Positions 1 to 8,545 of a stretch of DNA of 64,000 bases are shown here, in pieces (the stretch's first letter is position 1; every line of letters begins with the position of its first letter). A program made the position numbers and the translations under genes. This DNA is from Sphingomicrobium nitratireducens. Its GTDB lineage: Bacteria; Pseudomonadota; Alphaproteobacteria; Sphingomonadales; Sphingomonadaceae. The stretch spans positions 1,591,001 to 1,655,000 of the forward strand of contig NZ_JANJZA010000001.1 in the NCBI RefSeq assembly GCF_026157035.1. Direction: 5' to 3'. The notes beneath the pieces are model-generated. The model saw nothing but the letters and a program-made list of their open reading frames with translations. It did not search any database and was not told the origin of the DNA.

Positions 1-1285
1 CGGAGAGAGCCACCGACCGGGGCACGCCGCGCCGATGTCGCCGCCAGCCGAGCAACGGGCCGACGTAGAGCAGCAACCCGAGCAGCAGCGCGAGCGGCCC
101 GACGACCGTGTTGAAGTAGGGCGGGCCGACCGAGATGCGTTCGTCCAGCGCCTCGGCGGCAAGCGGGTAAAGCGTCCCGATGAAGACCAGCGCGAGGATC
201 ACCGAGAGGAGGAGGTTGTTGGCCACCAGCGCGCCCTCGCGGCTGACGAGGTCGAACCGTTCGCCCTCGCGCACGCCGCCGATCTTCCACCCGAACAGCG
301 CCATCGCGCCGCCCACGTAGAGCGCAAGCAAGGCGAGGATGAAGCTGCCGCGCAGCGGGTCGACGGCGAACGCGTGGACCGAGGTGATGATGCCCGAGCG
401 CACGAGAAACGTGCCGACCATCGACATCGAGAAGGCGACCAGCGCGAGCATCATCGTCCACGCCTTGAGCGCACTGCGCGCGGCAAGGACGCTGACGGAG
501 TGGAGCAGCGCTGTCGCGGCGAGCCACGGCATCAGCGAGGCGTTCTCGACCGGGTCCCAGAACCAGTAACCGCCCCAGCCGAGCTCGTAATAGGCCCAGT
601 AGCTGCCCGCCACGATGCCTGCAGTCAGCAAGACCCAGCTGGCGAGCACCCACGGCCGCATGGCGCGGGCCAATGCCGGGCCGACGCGGTCGGTCAGCAT
701 CCCCGCGATCGCGATCGAAAAGGCGACCGACAGGCCGACATAACCGAAATAGAGGGTCGGGGGATGGAAGGCGAGGCCCGGATCCTGGAGGACGGGATTG
801 AGCCCCCTTCCCTCGACCGCAGGCGGATTGAGCCTTGCGAACGGGTTCGAGGCGAACAGGAGGAAGGCGAAGAAGCCGAGCCCGATGGCCGCCTGCGTGC
901 CCAATGCGGCGCTCAGGACCGCGCTGTCGAGCCGCCGCGCGAACAGGCCGAGCCCCGCTCCCGAAAGGCTCATCACCATCACCCACAGGAGCATCGAGCC
1001 TTCGTGATTACCCCACGTGCCGGCGACCTTGTAGAGCCACGGCTTGGCGCTGGCGCTATGCGCGGCGACCAGTTCGACGCTGAGGTCGGTGCGCCAGAAA
1101 AGCAGGATCAGCGACAGGAAGGCGAACAGGGTGAGCGCCCCCTGCGCGACCGCCAGCGCGCGCATCGCCAGCGCCATCGCCCCGTCGTCATCACGCCCGC
1201 GCAGGACCGTGATCCCGAGTCCCAGCTGCAGCAGCGCGAGCGCGGCGGCGAGCCACAGCGCGGCATGGCCGATCTCGGCGATCAC
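1..1285 (-). CDS. ccmF: Cytochrome c-type biogenesis protein CcmF (heme lyase), C-terminal part outside window
   Basis: Large inner-membrane subunit of the CcmFH heme lyase, which attaches heme to apocytochrome c in the periplasm. About 428 N-terminal residues are visible; the family is usually about 650 aa, so the gene continues past position 1. The reading frame is strongly hydrophobic, and a tryptophan-rich heme-handling (WWD) segment containing WGGYWFWDP lies around residue 230. The start is GTG at 1285, overlapping the TGA of ccmE (GTGA); its first residues, IAEIGHAALWLA, are typical of CcmF. It is the last visible gene of ccmC-D-E-F and is translationally coupled to ccmE. Identity rests on this motif and the operon. 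Confidence 0.93.
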   Translation of the reverse strand, partial: MIAEIGHAALWLAAALALLQLGLGITVLRGRDDDGAMALAMRALAVAQGALTLFAFLSLILLFWRTDLSVELVAAHSASAKPWLYKVAGTWGNHEGSMLLWVMVMSLSGAGLGLFARRLDSAVLSAALGTQAAIGLGFFAFLLFASNPFARLNPPAVEGRGLNPVLQDPGLAFHPPTLYFGYVGLSVAFSIAIAGMLTDRVGPALARAMRPWVLASWVLLTAGIVAGSYWAYYELGWGGYWFWDPVENASLMPWLAATALLHSVSVLAARSALKAWTMMLALVAFSMSMVGTFLVRSGIITSVHAFAVDPLRGSFILALLALYVGGAMALFGWKIGGVREGERFDLVSREGALVANNLLLSVILALVFIGTLYPLAAEALDERISVGPPYFNTVVGPLALLLGLLLYVGPLLGWRRHRRGVPRSVALS

Positions 1286-1722
1286 CGCTCGACGGTCTCC
1301 GCCGCGGTCTCGAGATGATCGAGTTCAGGCGGCATGTAGCGCTCGTCATGCTTGGCAAGGATTCGGTCGGCGATGAACACGCCGTCCGGGCCCAGACGTC
1401 CCTCGGCGACCACACCGCTGCCCTCGCGGAACAGGTCCGGGAGGATCCCGGCGTGGGTGACCGCGACGGCCTTGTCGCCGTCATGGACCGAAAAACGGAC
1501 GCTTACGCCGTCGTCGAGCTGCTGGAGCGAACCTTCCTCGACCATGCCGCCGAGCCGGGCGGACTGGCCCGGCTCGAGCTTGCCCGCGACGATCTCCGAC
1601 GGCGTGACGAAATAGGCGGCGCGATCCTGGAGGCCCCAAAGGGCGAGCAGCGCGGCAAGGCCGAGCGCGACGAGCGCCGCCGAGACGAGCACGAGCCGCT
1701 GGTTCTTCGGGCGCATCATCAT
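1282..1722 (-). CDS. ccmE: Cytochrome c maturation heme chaperone CcmE
   Basis: Periplasmic heme chaperone that carries heme covalently from CcmC to the CcmFH lyase. The 146-aa protein has an N-terminal membrane anchor (about residues 9-29), a small beta-barrel domain and, near the C-terminus, KHDERY. This is the HxxxY motif whose histidine binds heme and whose tyrosine is an axial ligand. Length is normal for the family. The start ATG overlaps the ccmD stop (ATGA). Two further Met codons follow immediately, so the exact start may be shifted by one or two codons. Confidence 0.95.
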   Translation of the reverse strand: MMMRPKNQRLVLVSAALVALGLAALLALWGLQDRAAYFVTPSEIVAGKLEPGQSARLGGMVEEGSLQQLDDGVSVRFSVHDGDKAVAVTHAGILPDLFREGSGVVAEGRLGPDGVFIADRILAKHDERYMPPELDHLETAAETVER

Positions 1723-1847
1723 CGCCGCGTGACCGCCTCTGCGTCCGCCTCGGCGCGCCGCATCGCCACCGCCGACAGGCCGAGCAGCAGCGCGGTCGCG
1801 CCCAGCGTCAGCCCGTAGGCCGCGATCACGAAGGCCCAGTGGTTCAT
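1719..1847 (-). CDS. ccmD: Heme exporter protein CcmD
   Basis: Small membrane protein (42 aa) that helps release holo-CcmE from the CcmABC heme-loading complex. It has one transmembrane helix (about residues 5-28) followed by a short charged tail, the standard CcmD architecture. The beginning MNHWAFVIAAYG resembles other alphaproteobacterial CcmD proteins. It overlaps both neighbours by 4 nt (ATGA at each junction), so ccmC, ccmD and ccmE are translated as a coupled unit. Small size makes it easy to overlook; the call relies on position and topology. Confidence 0.88.
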   Translation of the reverse strand: MNHWAFVIAAYGLTLGATALLLGLSAVAMRRAEADAEAVTRR

Positions 1848-2578
1848 GCCGCCTCCGTCGCCTGGCGCTTGAGCCGCATCTCGAGGCGCGTGCGCGCCAG
1901 GTCGGCGCGCATCCGCATCAGGACGATCGCGCAAAACAGCAGGGTGAAGCCGAGAACGGTCAGCAGGAGCGGCCACAACAAGGCGGGATCGATAGTCGAT
2001 TCGCCCCGTACGAGGTCGATCGACTGGCCTTGGTGGAGCGTGTTCCACCACACGACCGAGTAATGGATGATCGGCAGGTTGATCGCGCCCGCGATGGCAA
2101 AGATCGCCGCCATCTTCCCCTCTCCCCCGGCCCCGCGCTCGCGCTCGGCCGACGCCAGCGCGACGTAGGCGAGGTAGAGGAAGAACAAGATCAGCATGCT
2201 GGTCAGGCGCCCGTCCCATTCCCACCAGGTGCCCCAGGTCGGACGCCCCCAGATCGAGCCGGTGGCGAGGCACAAGGCCGTATAGAGCGCGCCGACCGGT
2301 GCGATCGCGCGACCTGCGAGCGTCGCCAGGGGATGGCGCCACACGAGCTGGCTGATCCCCGCGATGGCGAGCCCCGACCAGCCCGCCATGCCGAGCCAGG
2401 CGGTGGGCACGTGGATGTAGAGGATGCGCGCGCTGTCGCCCTGCAGATAGTCGGGCGGGGTGACGAACAGCCCGCCGATCACGCCCGCGCCGAGCAGCAG
2501 CAGGCCGGGCCACAGCGTCCAACCGGTGAGCGGACGCGCGAGCTTCAGGAACCGGGCGGGATTGGCGAAGCGATGCAT
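1844..2578 (-). CDS. ccmC: Heme exporter protein CcmC
   Basis: Inner-membrane protein that presents heme to CcmE for covalent capture. The 244-aa product has six predicted membrane helices and the tryptophan-rich WWD heme-binding segment WGTWWEWDGRLTS near the middle. An upstream in-frame start at 2617 would add 13 residues; ATG 2578 (MHRFANPARF) was preferred because it matches the family N-terminus. It is the first visible gene of the ccmC-D-E-F operon. ccmA and ccmB are not in the window. Confidence 0.94.
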   Translation of the reverse strand: MHRFANPARFLKLARPLTGWTLWPGLLLLGAGVIGGLFVTPPDYLQGDSARILYIHVPTAWLGMAGWSGLAIAGISQLVWRHPLATLAGRAIAPVGALYTALCLATGSIWGRPTWGTWWEWDGRLTSMLILFFLYLAYVALASAERERGAGGEGKMAAIFAIAGAINLPIIHYSVVWWNTLHQGQSIDLVRGESTIDPALLWPLLLTVLGFTLLFCAIVLMRMRADLARTRLEMRLKRQATEAA

Positions 2579-2645
2579 CGTGCCAGCGCTCCTAGCCGAC
2601 CCCTCGGCAGCCTTCAATTGAGGATGGTCAAAAAGAGACCGGGTT

Positions 2646-3698
2646 CTAGGCGCGACCGATCAGGCGCTTGGCCATCGCGTCGGCGACCGCAGCGGGATCG
2701 CGCCCGCTCGCTTCGCTCTCTTCCCAGATCTGGTCGAGACGGCCGGGAATGCCCTCGATGCGCTGGCGCACCAGCTCGGGCCCGCCATCCTTCAGATATT
2801 CGGTCGAGACGTTGATGATGCCGCCCGCGTTGATGACATAGTCGGGGGCATAGAGGATGCCGCGCGCATCGAGGCGCTGGCCGTCTTCCTTGTGCGCGAG
2901 CTGGTTGTTGGCCGCGCCCGCGATGATCGGCGTGTTGAGCTTGGCGATCGTATCCTCGTTGAGGATCGCGCCGAGCGCGCACGGGCTGACCACGTCGGCT
3001 TCGAGGAACAGGATGTCGGCAGGCGCGACGATGGTCGCGCCGGTCTCGCTCGACAGTGCCTCGACGCGGGCGGTGTTGACGTCGGCGATCGACAGGCGCG
3101 CGCCTTCCTCGACCGCGTGACGCGCGAGGTGGCTGGCGACGCTGCCCGCGCCCTGGATGGCGATGTGCAGCCCGTCGAGTGTGTCCTTGCCGAGCTTGCG
3201 CTTGACCGCCGCCTTGAGGCCGAGGAACACGCCGAGCGCAGTGTGCGGACCCGGATCGCCCCCGACCTGTGCGCCTTCCTCGACCGGAAGGCCCGCGACG
3301 AAGTCGGTGTGGTGCGAGATGGCGATCATGTCCTCGACGCTCATGCCGACATCTTCGGCGGTCACGTAGGCACCGCCGAGGCGGTTCACCGCGCGCCCGA
3401 AGGCGGCCAGCATCTCGGGAGTCTTGGTCTTGGCTTCGTCGGCGAGGATGACGGTCTTGCCACCGCCCAGCGGCAGGCCGGCCATCGCGTTCTTGTAGCT
3501 CATGCCGCGCGACAGGCGCAGCGCGTCGGTAACCGCCGCTTCGTCCTTGGCGTAGTGCCAGAAGCGCGTTCCGCCCGCGGCCGGGCCGAGGTGGGTCGAG
3601 TGAAGCGCAATCACGGCGCGAAGGCCGCTCGCCTCGTCGGTGACGAAATGGACCGCCTCGTGCGCGTCGAAATCGTCATAGCCCCAGACAGTGGTCAT
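2646..3698 (-). CDS. Leucine-type amino acid dehydrogenase (Glu/Leu/Phe/Val dehydrogenase family)
   Basis: NAD-dependent oxidative deaminase of branched-chain or hydrophobic amino acids; 350 aa, like leucine dehydrogenase rather than the longer glutamate enzymes. The N-terminal substrate domain has MSYKN (K69) and PLGGGK (K81), matching the substrate-binding and catalytic lysines of LeuDH. The C-terminal Rossmann domain contains IQGAGSVASHLA. ATG 3698 was chosen because an open frame running further upstream enters the tRNA-His gene. Leu versus Val or Phe specificity cannot be settled by eye. It is monocistronic, between ccmC and tRNA-His. Confidence 0.88.
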   Translation of the reverse strand: MTTVWGYDDFDAHEAVHFVTDEASGLRAVIALHSTHLGPAAGGTRFWHYAKDEAAVTDALRLSRGMSYKNAMAGLPLGGGKTVILADEAKTKTPEMLAAFGRAVNRLGGAYVTAEDVGMSVEDMIAISHHTDFVAGLPVEEGAQVGGDPGPHTALGVFLGLKAAVKRKLGKDTLDGLHIAIQGAGSVASHLARHAVEEGARLSIADVNTARVEALSSETGATIVAPADILFLEADVVSPCALGAILNEDTIAKLNTPIIAGAANNQLAHKEDGQRLDARGILYAPDYVINAGGIINVSTEYLKDGGPELVRQRIEGIPGRLDQIWEESEASGRDPAAVADAMAKRLIGRA

Positions 3699-3727
3699 GC
3701 GCCTCGCCCTGTTTCTTTTCAAAAAGA

Positions 3728-3805
3728 TGGGGCGACCGACGGGACTTGAACCCGCGACCCCCGGTACCACAAACCGGTGCTCTAACCAGCTGAGCTACGG
3801 TCGCC
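3728..3805 (-). tRNA. tRNA-His (GTG)
   Basis: A complete cloverleaf reads on the minus strand. The acceptor arms are GGCGACC and GGTCGCC, the D-arm starts AGCTCAGCTGG, the anticodon stem CCGGT/ACCGG carries loop TTGTGGT with anticodon GTG, and the T-arm contains GGTTCAAGTCC. CCA is encoded. The extra 5' G opposite C73 is the His identity pair. The gene lies just upstream of the leucine-type dehydrogenase start. Confidence 0.96.
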
Positions 3806-4143
3806 ATGACGCCGCCGCGATGCGGGGCGCGGGCGCTCATTAGGAGCAAGCCGCGCACTTGGCAAGCGGCGCGTATACGAGGGCGATTCGCCCCTGCCCC
3901 CGCGCCTTCGCGTCGGATGAAGTTGCGACAAGTCACGGAAAACCGCCAACCGTGAAACACTGTATCAATTCGGGGCAAATAGCTTGGGAATTTTCAATAT
4001 AGTATGTTAATATGCGTCTTGTCAGAGCCGTTGCGTGACGCTTTTATGAATTGTAGCGTTGCGTGTGCGTAATAGTCTCGACGATGGACAAATGCGACCG
4101 GTTCGGCTGTAAGGCCGCCCGTTCCCCCAAGGCTGATTCTTTT
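3806..4143. other. Intergenic region upstream of the Crp/Fnr gene
   Basis: About 340 bases between tRNA-His and the preferred start of the Crp/Fnr regulator. The half nearest the regulator (about 3950-4060) is markedly AT-richer than its surroundings (TATCAATT, TTTTCAATATAGTATG), as expected for a promoter region. An in-frame upstream extension of the regulator (ATG at 4063 or 4084) falls inside this stretch. I see no convincing protein gene, hairpin terminator or RNA gene. Confidence 0.5.
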
Positions 4144-4824
4144 ATGATGGACTTATTTGATACTCTCACCCGCAGCGGCCTGAGCGAAAAAGCCGCAAAA
4201 GCCCTTTCCAAAATTCCGCACAAGCAGGTCCAGGTCGACCCCCGCCGCCCCTTCCGGGAGCCGGGTCACGACCGCGATGAAGTGATCTTCATCCAGACCG
4301 GCCTGCTGGCGAAGTACAAGCCCGACGGCAGCGGACGCCGCCAGATCGTGGCCTTGCGCTTCCCTGGCGAAGGGATCCTGCCCGCCAAGGGCAAGGCGCC
4401 CTATGGCATCCAGGCGATCACCAAGGCCGACCTGATGGTCGGACAGGCCTCGGACCTCGAGCCGATCCTCGAGGAGTACCCGGAGATCGCGAACTTCTTC
4501 TACAAGCTCGCCGAGCGCCAGCAGGCGATCGGGTACGAGTGGCTGGTCAATTGCGGTCGCCGCGATTCGATGGCGCGCGTGGCGCATCTCCTGTGCGAGA
4601 CGGCCGAGCGCATGAAGGTCGATCCTGCCAAGGAAGCGATGCGCAATCCCTTCACGCAGCAGCAGATCGCCGACATCACCGGCCAGACCTCGGTCAACGT
4701 CAACCGCGTGTTCGCCGATCTCGAGCGCCAGGGCGTCATCCGCCGTGACGGTCGCCTCGTGCATTTCGAGGAATTCGACGAACTGCGCCGCATCGCGAGC
4801 TTCCAGCCGGATTATCTGAGCTAG
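4144..4824 (+). CDS. Crp/Fnr family transcriptional regulator
   Basis: Cytoplasmic DNA-binding regulator with an N-terminal cyclic-nucleotide-type beta-barrel (about residues 20-125), a dimerisation helix and a C-terminal winged helix-turn-helix. The recognition helix lies in FTQQQIADITGQTSVNVNR. From ATG 4144 the protein is 226 aa. An in-frame ATG at 4063 would give 253 aa and add three cysteines (C2, C11, C16), but they do not form the FNR iron-sulfur spacing and no strong ribosome-binding site decides between starts. It is followed by a strong terminator, so it is transcribed alone. Effector unknown. Confidence 0.82.
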   Translation: MMDLFDTLTRSGLSEKAAKALSKIPHKQVQVDPRRPFREPGHDRDEVIFIQTGLLAKYKPDGSGRRQIVALRFPGEGILPAKGKAPYGIQAITKADLMVGQASDLEPILEEYPEIANFFYKLAERQQAIGYEWLVNCGRRDSMARVAHLLCETAERMKVDPAKEAMRNPFTQQQIADITGQTSVNVNRVFADLERQGVIRRDGRLVHFEEFDELRRIASFQPDYLS

Positions 4825-4853
4825 GGTTCGCGGAGCCTTTACGGTTCCTGTGC

Positions 4854-4888
4854 AAGGGCGTCCGCGAAAGCGGGCGCCCTTCTCTTTT
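4854..4888 (+). terminator. Rho-independent terminator of the Crp/Fnr gene
   Basis: Stem AAGGGCG/CGCCCTT with an inner CCGC/GCGG extension and a GAAA tetraloop, followed by TCTCTTTT. It lies 30 bases after the regulator stop codon. Confidence 0.85.
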
Positions 4889-4966
4889 GCCCGCGATGAC
4901 GCAGGCGCCCGTACGGCGCAATACGCGGCGGCACTCGGCATGGGGGATGGGAAATCGGCGGGGCGA

Positions 4967-5041
4967 TGGTGGGCGCGACAGGGATTGAACCTGTGACCCC
5001 ACCCGTGTGAAGGGTGTGCTCTACCGCTGAGCTACGCGCCC
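4967..5041 (-). tRNA. tRNA-Val (CAC)
   Basis: The minus strand reads a standard tRNA: acceptor GGGCGCG/CGCGCCC, D-arm AGCTCAGCGGTAGAGC, anticodon stem CACCC/GGGTG with loop TTCACAC (anticodon CAC), T-arm GGTTCAATCC, discriminator A and encoded CCA. Confidence 0.96.
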
Positions 5042-5082
5042 GTAAGGGGATCGGCCCCGCCGGTTCGCAGGGGCCATTAAGC

Positions 5083-5106
5083 GAGGCGGACAGCCCTGTC
5101 CAGCCT
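5083..5106. terminator. Hairpin downstream of hup, possible terminator
   Basis: Inverted repeat GAGGC-GGACAG-CC-CTGTCC-A-GCCTC in the gap between the hup stop and tRNA-Val. The T-tract is short on both strands, so termination strength is uncertain. Confidence 0.4.
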
Positions 5107-5138
5107 CTTTCGCCCTCGTCCGCTCTCTCGCCTGTCGG

Positions 5139-5414
5139 CTACTTCTGGACCGCGTCCTTGAGCACCTTGCCCGGACGGAATTTCGGTTGGAGGCTGGCCT
5201 TGATGTGCATCGGTTCACCGGTGCGCGGATTGCGGCCCGTCGAGGCCTTTCGCTGCGTGACCGAGAAGTTGCCGAACCCGACGAGGCGCACTTCGTCGCC
5301 GCGCTTGAGCGTCGAGGTGATGATCTCGAGCATGGTTTCGACCGCCCTCGAGGCGTCGTTGCGGCTGAGGCCGGCGCGATCCGCGATTTCGCCGATGAGC
5401 TCCTGCTTGTTCAT
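5139..5414 (-). CDS. hup: DNA-binding protein HU
   Basis: Small nucleoid-associated protein that bends DNA as a dimer; 91 aa, the normal length. It starts MNKQELIGEIADRAGLS, has the family signature GFGNFSVTQRKASTGRNP in the DNA-binding beta arms and ends in a short helical segment. It is downstream of lon on the same strand, the order seen in many proteobacteria (clpX-lon-hup), but a 154-base gap and a leader hairpin suggest its own promoter. Confidence 0.97.
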   Translation of the reverse strand: MNKQELIGEIADRAGLSRNDASRAVETMLEIITSTLKRGDEVRLVGFGNFSVTQRKASTGRNPRTGEPMHIKASLQPKFRPGKVLKDAVQK

Positions 5415-5431
5415 AGTGCCCTGTCTCCCGT

Positions 5432-5448
5432 TTGGCGCGGGTCGCCAA
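5432..5448 (-). promoter_or_regulatory. Stem-loop in the hup leader
   Basis: Perfect inverted repeat TTGGCG-N5-CGCCAA. It is extended outward by an imperfect CCTGT/ACAGG pairing and lies about 20-35 bases upstream of the HU start codon. In the mRNA it would form a hairpin close to the ribosome-binding site. No known element is recognised; role inferred from position only. Confidence 0.3.
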
Positions 5449-5568
5449 CAGGAAAGACTCGGCGGCGCGCGCAGGAAAGGACGCCTTTAAGCCAAATCCG
5501 GGGCGCAGAGTCAAAGGCGGGACCGAAATAAATCGACCCCGCCCCTAAAAGTCAGTTGCCAATCTGGA

Positions 5569-7968
5569 TCAATGGCGGATCGACGGCTCCTCGCCGGGTG
5601 CCGTCGGGACGATCGGCTGGGTCGCCTGTTCGTCCGCATCGGTCCATTCGATCGCCTGCATCGTCTGGGTCAGCGCGTGGGCCAACACCTCGTCGACATG
5701 GGCAACCGGAATGATCTCGAGTTCGTCCTTCACGTTGGCCGGAATCTCGACGAGGTCCTTCTCGTTTTCCGCCGGGATCAGAACCGTCTTGATGCCGCCG
5801 CGCAGCGCCGCGAGGAGCTTCTCCTTGAGGCCGCCGATCGGCAGCACGCGGCCGCGCAACGTCACTTCGCCGGTCATCGCGATATCGCGCCGCACCGGGA
5901 TGCCGGTCAGCGTCGAGATCATTGCGGTGACCATGCCGACGCCCGCCGACGGCCCGTCCTTGGGCACCGCGCCCTCGGGCAGGTGGACGTGGATGTCCTT
6001 GTGCGCGAAGATCGACGGCTTGACCCCGTAGGAGGGCGAGCGCGCCTTGACGAAGCTCATCGCGGCCTGGATCGATTCCTGCATCACCTCGCCCAGTTTG
6101 CCGGTGGTCCTGATCTGGCCCTTGCCGGGCACGGTGACCGCCTCGATCGTGAGGAGTTCGCCGCCGACCTCGGTCCAGGCGAGCCCGGTGACCGCGCCGA
6201 TCTGGTCCTCTTCCTCGCCCACGCCGTAGCGATATTTCTGGACGCCGAGGAAGTCGCCGACATTCTCTTCGGTCAGGACGACCGTCTCGACTTTCTTCTC
6301 GAGGATCTGCCTCAGCGCCTTGCGCGCGACCTTGGCGAGCTCGCGCTCGAGCGTGCGCACGCCCGCCTCGCGCGTGTAGAGGCGGATCATCGCGCGAAGA
6401 CCCTCGTCGGTGAAGCCGACCTCGCCTTCCTTGAGCCCGTGCGCCTCCAATTGCTTGGGAATGAGGTGGCGCTTGGCGATCTCGACCTTCTCGTCTTCGG
6501 TGTAGCCCTCGAGGCGGATGATCTCCATGCGGTCCTTCAAGGGCTGCGGCATGTCGAGGCTGTTCGCGGTGGTCACGAACATCACGTCCGACAGATCGTA
6601 GTCGATCTCGAGATAATGGTCGTTGAACTTGGCATTCTGCTCGGGATCGAGCACTTCGAGCAGCGCGCTGGCGGGATCGCCGCGGAAGTCCTGGCCGAGC
6701 TTGTCGATTTCGTCGAGCAGGAACAGCGGGTTGTTGGCGCCGGCCTTCTTCAAGTTCGAGATGATCTTGCCCGGCAGGCTGCCGATATAGGTGCGGCGGT
6801 GACCGCGAATCTCGGCTTCGTCACGCACCCCGCCCAGCGACTGGCGAACGAATTCGCGTCCCGTCGCGCGCGCGATCGAGCGGCCAAGCGAGGTCTTGCC
6901 GACGCCCGGCGGACCGACCAGGCACAGGATCGGGCCCTTCAACTTGTTGGTGCGCGCCTGGACCGCGAGATATTCGACGATCCGCTCCTTGACCTTCTCG
7001 AGGCCGTAATGGTCCTCGTCGAGCACCGCCTGCGCCTCGTCGATGTCGCGCTTCACGCGGCTCTTCTTGCCCCACGGCAGTGCCAGCAGCACGTCGAGAT
7101 AGTTGCGGGCGACCGTTGCCTCGGCGCTCATAGGCGCCATCGCCTTCAATTTCTTGAGCTCGGCCTGTGCGCGTGCCTTGGCTTCCTTGGACAGCTTGGT
7201 CTTGCGAATCTTCTGCTGGAGTTCGTGCAGCTCGTCGCCGCCCTCGCCGTCTTCGTTGCCGAGTTCGCGCTGGATCGCCTTCAATTGCTCGTTGAGATAA
7301 TATTCGCGCTGGGTCTTTTCCATCTGCCGCTTCACGCGGCTGCGGATCTTCTTTTCGACCTGGAGCACGCCCAGTTCGCCCTCCATGAAGGCGAACACCA
7401 TCTCGAGCCGCTTGACCGGGTCGAGTTCGCCCAGCAGCGCCTGCTTGTCGGCCACCTTGACCGACAGCGACGAGGCGACCGCGTCGGCAAGCACCGAGGC
7501 ATCCTCGATCTCGCTCAGCTGGACACTGGTCTCGGCAGGCAGCTTCTTGTTGAGCTTGGCATAATTCTCGAACTGGTCGAGTACCGAGCGCATCAGCGCG
7601 GCGGTCTCCGGCCCCTCGGCGTCCTTGGCGCCGACCAGCTCGACTTCGGCGGAGGTGTAGCCGTCGGTCTCGCTCAGATTGACGAGACGCGCGCGCTGCG
7701 TGCCTTCGACCAGCACGCGCACGGTGCCGTCGGGCAGCTTGAGCATCTGCATCGCGGTGGCGACCACGCCGAGGTCGTACATCGCGTCGCGGTCGGGATC
7801 GTCGTCGGCGGGATCGAGCTGGGCGACGAGAAAAAGCTGCTTGTCCTCGGCCATCGCGGCCTCGAGCGCGGCCACGGACTTGTCGCGCCCGACGAAGAGG
7901 GGAACGATGCGCTGCGGGAAAACGACGATGTCGCGCAGCGGCAGGATCGGAAGGGTCAGAGTGGTCAT
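5569..7968 (-). CDS. lon: ATP-dependent protease Lon
   Basis: Cytosolic AAA+ serine protease degrading misfolded and regulatory proteins; 799 aa from ATG 7968, normal for bacterial Lon. In order: N-terminal substrate-binding LON domain ([11 protein letters not shown]), helical region, AAA+ module with Walker [10 protein letters not shown] and Walker [10 protein letters not shown], and the C-terminal protease domain with catalytic Ser in [10 protein letters not shown] and Lys in [10 protein letters not shown]. An ATG three codons upstream (7977) is possible; [13 protein letters not shown] fits the family better. It sits downstream of clpX and the CPBP gene on the same strand with a 48-base gap. 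Confidence 0.97.
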   Translation of the reverse strand: MTTLTLPILPLRDIVVFPQRIVPLFVGRDKSVAALEAAMAEDKQLFLVAQLDPADDDPDRDAMYDLGVVATAMQMLKLPDGTVRVLVEGTQRARLVNLSETDGYTSAEVELVGAKDAEGPETAALMRSVLDQFENYAKLNKKLPAETSVQLSEIEDASVLADAVASSLSVKVADKQALLGELDPVKRLEMVFAFMEGELGVLQVEKKIRSRVKRQMEKTQREYYLNEQLKAIQRELGNEDGEGGDELHELQQKIRKTKLSKEAKARAQAELKKLKAMAPMSAEATVARNYLDVLLALPWGKKSRVKRDIDEAQAVLDEDHYGLEKVKERIVEYLAVQARTNKLKGPILCLVGPPGVGKTSLGRSIARATGREFVRQSLGGVRDEAEIRGHRRTYIGSLPGKIISNLKKAGANNPLFLLDEIDKLGQDFRGDPASALLEVLDPEQNAKFNDHYLEIDYDLSDVMFVTTANSLDMPQPLKDRMEIIRLEGYTEDEKVEIAKRHLIPKQLEAHGLKEGEVGFTDEGLRAMIRLYTREAGVRTLERELAKVARKALRQILEKKVETVVLTEENVGDFLGVQKYRYGVGEEEDQIGAVTGLAWTEVGGELLTIEAVTVPGKGQIRTTGKLGEVMQESIQAAMSFVKARSPSYGVKPSIFAHKDIHVHLPEGAVPKDGPSAGVGMVTAMISTLTGIPVRRDIAMTGEVTLRGRVLPIGGLKEKLLAALRGGIKTVLIPAENEKDLVEIPANVKDELEIIPVAHVDEVLAHALTQTMQAIEWTDADEQATQPIVPTAPGEEPSIRH

Positions 7969-8016
7969 CCACCCCATATGGGAGGGGGTGCGCGCCCAAG
8001 CAAGCGCAGGGGCCGC

Positions 8017-8535
8017 CTAGACGGCGAAAAGATGTGGATAGCTGACAGGGATCGCGGGAAGCAGGTTCTGCAGCGCGTGCGCCATCATCGGCATCGCGAG
8101 CGCCCAGCCGAGGCTGCGCTGCCGCCACACCACATAGAGCGTCGAGAAGATGAGGAACGGAAACCAGATGGCGAGCCCCCAGGCCGGCGCCATCATCGAG
8201 TGGGCGACCCCCCATCCCAGTGCGCTCAGCACGATCGCAAGCGTCGCGGGCAGGAAGCGCGTCAGGATCCACAGGAACAACGCCATGATCAGCGTTTCGG
8301 TGACCGGGGCGAAGACGACCAGCAGGAACAGGCCGAGCGCGCCCATCGCCTCGAACTTGGGCGGGGGCGCGGACGGCATCGCCTGCTGCGCCAGCCAGGC
8401 CAGCGCAAGGCTGCCTACCAGGGTCACGATCCAGCTGAACAGCAGCGTGCGCAACGGCCGCTCGGGCCGGGCCAGCCAGTCGGGAACGAAGGCGGGAAGA
8501 TCCGCCCGCGGCGCGGCAGGAAGCTGGGTCGCCAC
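8017..8535 (-). CDS. CPBP-family intramembrane protein (CAAX protease-like)
   Basis: 172-aa membrane protein with about five hydrophobic segments. It carries a recognisable ABI/CPBP pattern: APVTETLIM (motif 1), GWGVAHSMMA (motif 2 histidine) and MAHALQN (motif 3 His/Asn). Motif 1 is normally EExxxR; here the first Glu is Thr and the Arg is absent, so catalytic competence is doubtful. It lies between clpX and lon on the same strand, 10 bases after clpX, so it is co-transcribed with proteostasis genes. Substrate unknown. Confidence 0.7.
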   Translation of the reverse strand: MATQLPAAPRADLPAFVPDWLARPERPLRTLLFSWIVTLVGSLALAWLAQQAMPSAPPPKFEAMGALGLFLLVVFAPVTETLIMALFLWILTRFLPATLAIVLSALGWGVAHSMMAPAWGLAIWFPFLIFSTLYVVWRQRSLGWALAMPMMAHALQNLLPAIPVSYPHLFAV

Positions 8536-8545
8536 CTAGAAGAGC

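Noticed and set aside
35-1318. A 427-codon plus-strand frame opposite ccmF
   Set aside because: Low-complexity Glu/Arg/Gln composition, antisense to a recognisable CcmF with its WWD motif.
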